From positions 246,603 through 310,602 of the forward strand of contig MNCI01005050.1 of NCBI GenBank assembly GCA_015680685.1: a DNA stretch of 64,000 nucleotides, given 5' to 3'. Shown here piece after piece: positions 56,949 through 64,000 of this stretch. The notes below the pieces were generated by a model. It worked only from the letters and a program-made list of their open reading frames with translations, made no database searches and was not told the origin of the DNA. Position 1 is the stretch's first letter. Every line of letters starts with the position of its first letter. The stretch is from Gnetum montanum. Lineage: Eukaryota; Streptophyta; Gnetopsida; Gnetales; Gnetaceae. Both the position numbers and the translations under genes were made by a program.

Positions 56949-56958
56949 CGTGGGGGTA
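56949..56958 (+). other. G7 polypurine tract
   Basis: CGTGGGGGTA directly before the 3' LTR. Confidence 0.85.
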
Positions 56959-57866
56959 TGATGAACTGTCATAAAGTTAATGCATCGACTGGGCCGCGTA
57001 TACGCGACTGCATCAACGCGGGCCCATCGACGTAGCCTCCCTACGTCGACGTGGCCCTGTTTACACAGCCAGCCTTCCTGGCCTATAAATATGAGACTAT
57101 TTCGCCTCATTTAGGCATTTTTTGAGTAGTTGTAGTGAAGCTCTTGTAGTTTGCTCCCTTAAGAGATAGAATGTTTTCCAAGTGCCCGCAGCAGGTGTAA
57201 GAAAAGTGATCAAATCTTTATTCGAACATTAATGTATCTGAGCCCATTGGTGTGACAGTAATAAAGATGAATTGTTCAAGCATTCCTTGTAGCATTTGGC
57301 CTTAGTTATTTCATGCATTTAATAGTTTAATATGTTTATGCTTCATTAATTACTTGTTTATGCTTTATTAGTTACTTGTTGATTATTATAATTTCAATTG
57401 TTATTGTTCATTCGTAGTTCATTAAAGACATAAGTATGACCATCTCGAACATAATCCAAACACTTGGTAAGCCCAGTGATGCTTAACGTCTAGTAACCTA
57501 GTAGTGCTAGGAAATGCTCAGAACGTGCTCGGAAGATGGGACCAGATACCTATGCTAGGAGTAGTTAGAATATAAACTATGATAATTAGAGATTAGATAA
57601 TAGTTATTCCTTAATTTCCATACCTCAATTAGTCACCGAAAACATAATTAAAAAGATATAAAAATCATTAGCCTTAGTCTCACTTAACCATCGTAAATAG
57701 GACCTCACAAGTCAGAATAGGATAACAATGACAGTTCTAACCCAATGTTTCACTAGTTAGAAGTCTGGTCTATGTTAAGTGCTTACAGTCTACGGATTTC
57801 AACCGAGTTGCGCGTGAACTCTCGTGATTCGTATGGTTGGACGTAGGGGTACCTAGCTGCTCATCA
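56959..57866 (+). repeat. G7 3' LTR
   Basis: 908 bp, partner of 44551-45444, ends GCTCATCA at 57866, followed by target duplication GGCAA (57867-57871). Confidence 0.93.
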
Positions 57867-58452
57867 GGCAATAAAGACGAGCTTTTTGATTCATCCTTGC
57901 AACACTTGAAATTTGTTTTCTTACGCATTTCTTTTTATGCATTTATTTTATTTTATTTTATTTTATGCACTTTACATTTTTGTTATTAGCACAACAATTC
58001 ATTTTGATCAATTAATGAGATTGTTAAATTACACAAGCACGACCACTTTGAGCATGTGTGTAATGCTGGGTAACCTAGTAACAATTAGCATTTGGTAATC
58101 TTGGAAGTGTTGCACTGGTTCAAGATGTGTACGGTAAGTGGGAACAAATGCTGGTGTTAGGATTAGTTAAAACTTAGTTAATGAGTAGTTAAGTTAAATT
58201 AGTCACTTAGTTACCTCTCTCCTTCCCTACTAGCGTAGGACATAAAAACATAAAAGCTATAAAAATCATATGCCTCAAGCTTACTTAACCATACAATCGT
58301 GACATACAAGTAAGCTTGGGAAGACAATGATCAACCAACCCGTCCTTATTTTGCAACGGCACATAAGCACTTAGCCCTTGGAATTTAACTGGATCGTGCG
58401 TGAAATGCTCGTATTCGTATGGTTAAGCGTAGGGGTACCTCACCACTCATCA
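57867..58452 (+). repeat. G5 3' LTR, second part
   Basis: Begins GGCAATAAAGACGAGC, equal to 35331 onward of the 5' LTR, and ends CCACTCATCA followed by TATAT. Confidence 0.92.
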
Positions 58453-59150
58453 TATATATTTTTGCAAGGAAATTATCATTTGGTTAGAGGAATGGACGCA
58501 AAAAATGGTTAACAATAATTAATAAAATATTTTTGGAAAAGTAACTAATTATTAAATATAACAATATTGAACATCATCATCATGATGTAAACTCAAGTTC
58601 ACAGTGTTACTAGATATAGACATTATTTTGAATATTGAGCTTGATAGAAGACACCAAATTCTTAGCATATTTGGTTGTATCTTATGGTGTACCTATATAT
58701 CAATTATTTCAAGTTCTAACACCTACATCCTCCTCTTTAATTCCTGCCAAATAATATCTTAGAAAACTCTATCATATTCTTTCTCCAATTTAATGAAAAT
58801 CATATGTAAATCAAATATAATCATATATGCATAATAGAAACTAAAATAAGTATGATCAAATATTCATGCTAAACATAACATGTAATAAAAGAAAAGTTTC
58901 CAAGGATAAATGGATTTTAAGATTCAACTAGTAAGTACAAAAAATATTATTAACCAGGAATAAATACTATAAAGAAAAAAAGGATACCAAACGTTAATAA
59001 ACATATTGTATTAACTTAGTATGAAAGTAATTGAAATATATTATTGAACTCGTAGAATATAAAAAATTCATTGAAATGCATTTAACAATTTTAAATTAAA
59101 TAATTAAACCTATGCAAAATTTCAAGTTGTGATAGTACACAATCTTAAAA

Positions 59151-59225
59151 TCAAGCTTTTGATTTAGAAGTTCCAAGTTATGACTTTTGATTCTAGTGGG
59201 TGGTGCTAAGTTATGAAGTTTCATA
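59151..59225 (+). repeat. SINE-like fragment, copy 1
   Basis: CTTTTGATTTAGAAGTTCC, then AAGTTATGACTTTTGATTC; shares its core with copies at 59408 and 60428. Heavily decayed. Confidence 0.3.
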
Positions 59226-59407
59226 AAAGTCTCATGTTTGTTATATATTTAAAGGGTACATATAGTCATCTAGTTTTGGTTCAAATAACTCCCACTATCT
59301 ACATCATGAAAACATTTAGATACTTAACAAATTAATAGAAAATTATTAAAAGTAAATATTGATCAAGTCATACTAGTTGTTGCCACACTTGCAAAGAAAC
59401 ACAAAGA

Positions 59408-59485
59408 TGTTAGCCTAGAAGTAAGACTCTTGATTTGGAAGCTCCATGTTATAGGCTCAATTCTTGTAGACCTATAAAGTTATAA
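59408..59485 (+). repeat. SINE-like fragment, copy 2, tRNA-like
   Basis: TTAGCCTAGAAGTAAGACTC resembles a pol III A box, and about 38 bases on ATGTTATAGGCTCAA resembles a decayed B box, suggesting a tRNA-derived SINE head. Confidence 0.35.
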
Positions 59486-60427
59486 GTTAACTATATGTCT
59501 TAGTTTGTACCTATGTTTCAATTATTTCAAGTTCCAACACCCTTACGAAAAATAGTAGGGATCATGCCCACAACTTGCACTTTGATACACCCTTGTGCAA
59601 ATCTTTGTCACAGGGTTCTCCATCTTTATGCTTAATACTAAAATAAAAAGTTAAAAAACTCTAGGATGAATAGCAAATTTTTAAAAATTTAAAATAAAAA
59701 AGGATATGCCTCAGGCTTGTGCACATGTTAATGATTGTTATTGCAATTGTTATTTGTTAATTACACATTCTAGAGTTAACCATTGGTGAAGAGATAGAAG
59801 ACATAGTGGTTATTGTTTGGTATGACTTTGACGTGGTGTGTAGACATCGGTTACCATCCATGATGAGAAAAAATTTATTGTTGGTAAAGTTAAAAGGAAA
59901 ATAAAATAATAAAATGTACACTTGTGACTTCTTGCAAGATAAGCCAATGTGGTGCTCGTAAATAGAGTGTTTTTATGCTTTCTTAGATATGTATACCCTC
60001 TATTTTAAATAACCTTTATGATATTATGCATTACTATTTTTTGGTTTTTGGTTTCTAATTTAGGTGCCCTATAGGAATGCTTCGAGCTTTTTGGTTGGCT
60101 GGAAACAAGGTTGGGATTCTCTATACCCAAAGCTAACACATGATCCTTCTAATGGTTTGGTTCTTGGTTGGCTTCACGGTCTAGGTGTTCATTTGTTTTT
60201 CTAGAGGATCTTCCTTTCTCTTGAAAATATTGTTATTGTAATTGCTAATTTGGGGTTCACTCCTTTCATTATATAAATGACAAGACTTTCCCTAAAAAAA
60301 TCTTTAATACATCACACTTGTAAACAATTGGGTTACAATGGTGAACAAAAATATTAATATGATGGTTATCATTGTTAACCATGATAACTTATGTGTACAG
60401 GCTTTGAATTTGAAAGAATAATTTGTG

Positions 60428-60490
60428 GGGAGACTTTTGATTTGGAGTTTTCAAATTATGAGCAATAACAAATTACAAAGTTCTAATTTA
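60428..60490 (+). repeat. SINE-like fragment, copy 3
   Basis: GGAGACTTTTGATTTGGAG then AAATTATGAGCAATA, then ACAAAGTTCTAATT; same core as the other two copies, next to the LINE 3' end. Confidence 0.3.
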
Positions 60491-60495
60491 ATTAG

Positions 60496-60995
60496 GTCAT
60501 CATCATCATCCTAGCCTTGTCCCAAAAAAACGGGGTTAGCTACATGAGTTTTTTTTTTACCATTTGCCTCTATGAAGAGTTAGATCTTTATTTATTTGTA
60601 GTTTCTTCAAATCATCTTCGATTGATTTTTCCCATATTTTTTTTATCTTTCTTTCGGTGGCTTTCCTGAAATAGTGATGTAGCAACCTTTACTTGTAGGC
60701 TCATTGTCTAAACTTCTTTACATATGTCCAAACCATCTAAGCTATCATTTTTATAGTTTATTTGAAATAGAAGCCACTTCACATTTTCCTCTAAGTCTAT
60801 ATTATGTAGTTTATATTTTCTATTAACATTCAACATTCATTGAAGCATTCACATTTTTGCAACACTGATTTTTTGTTCATGCCTCCTTTGTACTACCCAA
60901 CATTCAACACCATATAAGATAGTAGTCTTAATTGTTATCCTATAGAATTTCCTCTTTAATTTTATTGGTATTCTTTTATTGAGGATGTTGGAAAT
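60496..60995 (-). mobile_element. RTE-type LINE, 5'-truncated or interrupted, minus strand
   Basis: The 3' end carries a (TCA)n tract at 60497-60510 and CCTAGCCTTGTCCCAA, ACGGGGTTAGCTACATGA, a sequence I know as the RTE-like LINE 3' end of plants. The minus reading near 60985-60849 is NKRIPIKLKRKFYRITIKTT then YGVECWVVQRRHEQKISVAK, the C-terminal part of an RTE reverse transcriptase. G6 begins at 60996, inside this ORF, so the rest of the LINE may lie beyond G6, outside the window. Confidence 0.8.
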
Positions 60996-61846
60996 TGATG
61001 AATCATGGTTTGCTAGGCCCCGATATCGGATTCTCAATATTAGGTACGTAATATCGTAGCCTGGATAACAATATCGAATACATGATATCGTGATTTCTAT
61101 GTAGGCCTATAAATATAGCATTTAGGCACACAAGAAGGGAGTCTTTTGGTAAGTTTTAGGGTAGAGTCTTTTTGTCAGTTTTCATTTAGTTTCAGTTCTT
61201 TCCCCAATGTGATGTTTGTAATTGTACAGAACCTTTGTTCGAGTGTGACGTACTTGGACATGCACACAACTGACAATAAAGATTGAGATTACTCTATCAT
61301 TGTAGCATTCACTTAGTCTTTAATTGTTTAATTGTTGATTATTTATTATTTTCTTTTTAGTTCATATTTCCTTTATTGTCATCTACACTTCTTGTTGATT
61401 AAAGCGGAATGAGTACGACTTAATCACAAACATTTAAGTGTAACTACTTGGTAACTCAGTAGCATATCTAGTAATGCTCAAGTAATGTGCGCTTGGTAAT
61501 TCCAGAAGTAGTACACGAGGTCCAAGATGCGTACGAATGATTAAGGACGGATGCTCATCGTACTTAGGCTAGTTTAGATTTTGCTTCTTATTGCCTATTA
61601 GCTTAAGTCAAGATTATTTTCCATCATCTCTAGGAGTAGCACTAGTTTAGGATTACATCATTTGCCTCACTCTAGACTAAACCATACGTGACAAAGAAAA
61701 TACTAGTCTAGGTGGGAAGACAGTGAACTATGATCCATGTGTAACTATCTAGATGCCACAACTGGTCCATCTATGGAGTTCAACCAGATCATGTGTACAC
61801 ACTCATATTCGTATGGTTGAGTGTAGGGGTACCTAGCCACTCATCA
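60996..61846 (+). repeat. G6 5' LTR
   Basis: 851 bp, TGATGAATCATGG...CACTCATCA. U3 has CCCGATATCGG and further ATATCG motifs as in G1. TATAAATA at 61108-61115; R-U5 matches G2 (GAGTGTGACGTACTTGGAC, AATAAA at 61275-61280). Confidence 0.9.
61108..61115 (+). promoter_or_regulatory. TATA box of the G6 LTR
   Basis: TATAAATA after the ATATCG-rich U3. Confidence 0.65.
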
Positions 61847-61867
61847 TTGGCATCGTTGCTAGGGATT
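61847..61867 (+). other. G6 primer binding site (tRNA-Asp type)
   Basis: TTGGCATCGTTGCTAGGGAT directly after the LTR. Confidence 0.8.
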
Positions 61868-61904
61868 GTGCTAGTTATCTAGATTAGTTATATTATACAA
61901 GATC

Positions 61905-62516
61905 CTCACCCTCAATATTCTCATCCTCCACCTCCTTCTACATTGCCACCAGTTGTGCTAGAGGGTTTTGCACCATAGCACCAACTCACAAATGTTACTT
62001 GTGCTACTACTGTTAATAGCAGTGGATGTCCTCCACAATGTCGAAAGCATCCTTTCTTCAAGCATGATTGTAGAAAGAGACAACACGATTCTGAAACCAC
62101 TGCATCCTCCAACTTAGCACAAGCCCAACACCGTGATGCACCTTCTTCCTCAAACTCAAGGCCTCCTATTACCTTATTCAGACCACCAATCAACACTCCA
62201 ACAACCATGCAGCCAAATGAATATAACCCCATAGGGAGACATATTGATCCTTGCATACCATCTCACAGTCACGTGTGCCATAGTGGGTCCACTCCTTATC
62301 ACATGACCACATCTTCTAATTTGTCCCACTATGCCTACTTCAATCAAGTGTGTGAACCCCAATTTGAGTACATTCTTGCCACCACATCAAAAGATGCATA
62401 GTGGTTTGGATATGACCGGACCCCAATGTTTCCAACATGAATGAATCCAAATTTTCCATTTATTAATTCTAGCCATGCTCAAAGGTTTAGTTATGGGGGA
62501 TACCCCCCATTCTAAT
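61905..62516 (+). pseudogene. G6 linker and conserved C-terminal module
   Basis: Matches the G2 region 13520-12947: HPFFKHDCRKRQH in the linker, then MQPNEYNPIGRHIDPCIPSH at 62207, STPYHMTTSSNLSHY, VCEPQFEY, a stop (TAG) at 62399, and further on NPNFPFINSSHAQ and SYGGYPPF with its stop. The amino-acid match to G2 is good. No start codon with context is evident after the gag deletion. Function unknown. Confidence 0.65.
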
Positions 62517-64000
62517 AAGTAGAATTAGTAAATGCTTTTTCCTTTCTTTGATTTTATAATTTTTTGTTTTCTAGTTTTTTACTTTTCAATTTGTTGTTTT
62601 TACTTTTTTTGTGGGTAATCTCCTCTATAAATAAAATACTCATATGACTCATCAGTTGAGGTGTGTTCTATGCTATTAAGTCATGAGTGATTAATTATTT
62701 GGATAGCGAGCCCAAAAAATCCACCCATCCTTTCTATTAATAAGAGGTTTTACTTTGGGTATGATGATATTCTTGCCATCATCAAAACTTAAAGTAATTT
62801 TATGCTCATTATGCCCAGAGTGAAGAATGATGGACTAAGAGGGAATGGCTAGGGTGTGACATCAAGGGGGCTTGTGGATTCTCTTTGGTGACATCTATAG
62901 GTGCCATCATGTAGCCTGGTTGTACTAAAATCCTTGTAGATCTAACAAAAAATGGAAGTAAGAGTAATAAAGGCACTCAATAAAGAAACTTAATGTTGTT
63001 TTGGAGGGTTCCACTAGAAAGACATTCATCCATGCCTGAAGGCTGGTAGCTTCTCCAAAACACTTTTGGAAAAGACAAAGTGCCAAAGCGGCTAGACAAA
63101 GAAAAAGCAAAGAAAGAAAAAAAGGCAATAAAGAAAAGACCAAGAAAAACATGTCACAAATAAATTTGATTCACTCCTCCCCTGTGCAAAATGCCAAGTG
63201 ATTGTACGCCTTGTTATCATGATGCTCTTATGGTTGTCCATCATTGGATGAAACAATGTGATGTCACTAATAAAAGGCATGGACTTGGTCTTAATTTTGG
63301 AGTGAAGGGCTAATGATACATTAATTACGCCCCACACTCAAGGATTCATTATGCCTAGGGTCAGTTACCTCATGTCCTGATCTCTGCAATCCCTTATATG
63401 ATTCATTTCACCTGACTATCAAAGTATTGCTAAGTTGTGTCTTGTGTGGCATAGACATAATTCCTCATCGTGGTGGTATTTGACATGTGTGTGTTTTATT
63501 GCACTAGTGTGGATTGCATTTAATCCTTTTAGTGCCTATGGACATTTTAAGGTGTGGTTACGTAAGGGCATGATAGATAGGAACCTAATTTAGGGAGGAC
63601 CCACTTGCATAACTTTTGTAATTTGCACTCATTGCACATCACCACATCATCTTATACCCTCCAAGTATTGCATTGATAAAATTATCCTTTCTCTTATCAT
63701 CATTTTAATTCAAACATTCCTATGTACTACTACATGTCCGTTTTTCTCACTCCATTCATGAACTCCATTGCAAAATTCCACTTCATTACACTTTTGGTGC
63801 CTTTAGATCTTTTCAATGTTACCTTAGATTTTTCAAATTAATCTTAAATCATTCATTTTTGGCCTTGGAAATTCAAAAATTTATCAATTATGCCAAGTAC
63901 CCTATTTCAAAAGGGATGTGATATCAAGTACTCAGGTTCGTGTTAGTGGGTACAAAATATTGCGTCTACAAAAACTATATATATGGACACCCCCCTCCCT
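62517..64000 (+). other. G6 3' non-coding region (partial)
   Basis: Colinear with the G2 3' region. A tract TTATGGGGGATACCCCCCAT at 62491-62510 marks its start, GTGTGACATCAAGGGGGC near 62854 and AGGGAGGACCCACTTGC near 63592-63608. The polypurine tract and 3' LTR lie beyond the window. Confidence 0.78.

Larger units (their letters stand above)
44551..57866 (+). mobile_element. G7: Athila-like gypsy element with gag-pol and extra 3' ORF, inside the G5 3' LTR
   Basis: 13.3 kb. 5' LTR 44551-45444, 3' LTR 56959-57866, target duplication GGGAA/GGCAA (one change). The order is primer site, gag, protease, RT, RNase H, integrase, 2.2 kb non-coding DNA, a 951-codon extra ORF, polypurine tract. It must be younger than G5. 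The LTRs differ by roughly a tenth, mostly transitions. The most complete gypsy layout in the window, though stops run through all coding parts. Confidence 0.94.
34990..58452 (+). mobile_element. G5: Athila-like gypsy element with full gag-pol, split by G7
   Basis: 5' LTR 34990-35916; 3' LTR in two parts, 44250-44550 and 57867-58452. A perfect 5-bp target duplication TATAT flanks it (34985-34989 and 58453-58457). Primer site, gag, protease, RT, RNase H, integrase, a 1.9-kb 3' non-coding region and a polypurine tract are in the usual gypsy order. Without G7 it is about 10.1 kb. No extra ORF is present after pol. Point stops and frameshifts kill the coding region, but RT FMDD and the integrase DDE residues are still readable. 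Confidence 0.93.
58453..60495. other. A/T-rich non-coding DNA, continuation of the G5 target
   Basis: Continues the sequence interrupted at 34989. No LTR end of G4 is visible here. It holds three short SINE-like pieces (see 59151, 59408, 60428) and otherwise no recognisable feature. Confidence 0.6.
60996..64000 (+). mobile_element. G6: short non-autonomous Athila-like gypsy element, runs off the window
   Basis: 5' LTR 60996-61846, primer site, leader, then a jump at about 61904 from the leader into the linker region of the G2 type; gag is missing. The C-terminal module (to about 62516) and 1.5 kb of the 3' non-coding region follow to the window end. The left flank GAAAT (60991-60995) is the likely target duplication; the right one is outside. 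It is the most reduced member of the series, closest to G2. Confidence 0.88.

Noticed and set aside
1-64000. CRISPR arrays, tRNA or rRNA genes, bacterial operons
   Set aside because: No regular spacer-repeat arrays or cloverleaf genes were seen; the genome is clearly a plant nuclear one.

Overview
The window is intergenic DNA from a large, repeat-rich plant nuclear genome. Its main content is a nested stack of degraded LTR retrotransposons. The lineage calls are from sequence features: a Ty1/copia element with an initiator-Met-type primer site, and several Ty3/gypsy elements with tRNA-Asp-type primer sites (TTGGYRCCRTTKCYRGGGA-like) and a CX2CX3HX4C gag knuckle, both as I recall typical of the Athila/Tat branch. 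LTR pairs differ by roughly 10% or more by eye, and coding regions are full of C-to-T-type stops. This suggests old, methylated insertions such as those in gymnosperms, but the species cannot be named from the sequence.

Layout, left half: bases 1-152 and 17674-19702 are an unannotated direct repeat. Into it jumped a minus-strand copia element (153-17673, target duplication TAAAG). Into that copia jumped gypsy G1 (plus, 3696-16271). Into the 3' LTR of G1 jumped gypsy G2 (minus, from inside an N run to 15969). Next is a small island of host-like DNA with a broken, intron-containing BMT5-like (DUF2431) methyltransferase gene (20630-21475), then non-coding DNA and an old LTR remnant (about 23230-24084).

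Right half: gypsy G4 (minus, 24144 to about 33000) has its 3' LTR, an extra ORF, integrase and RT, but lacks gag, protease and a 5' LTR. It ends abruptly against an orphan LTR tail of opposite orientation. Gypsy G5 (plus, 34990-58452, target duplication TATAT) is a full-structure element whose 3' LTR was split by gypsy G7 (plus, 44551-57866). G7 has gag, protease, RT, integrase and a 951-codon extra 3' ORF. A 5'-truncated RTE-type LINE (about 60496-60995, minus) was hit by gypsy G6 (plus, 60996 to beyond the window end).

The gypsy copies form a deletion series: G7 has gag-pol plus the extra ORF, G5 has gag-pol, G1 has gag-protease only, G2 has gag plus a short C-terminal module, and G6 has almost no coding DNA. 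All keep the same R-U5 end, primer site, polypurine tract and a long conserved 3' non-coding region, which points to cis functions there. None looks intact. Two assembly problems are visible: an undersized N gap (10379-10629) and a 47-bp duplicate flanking a single N (36238-36333).
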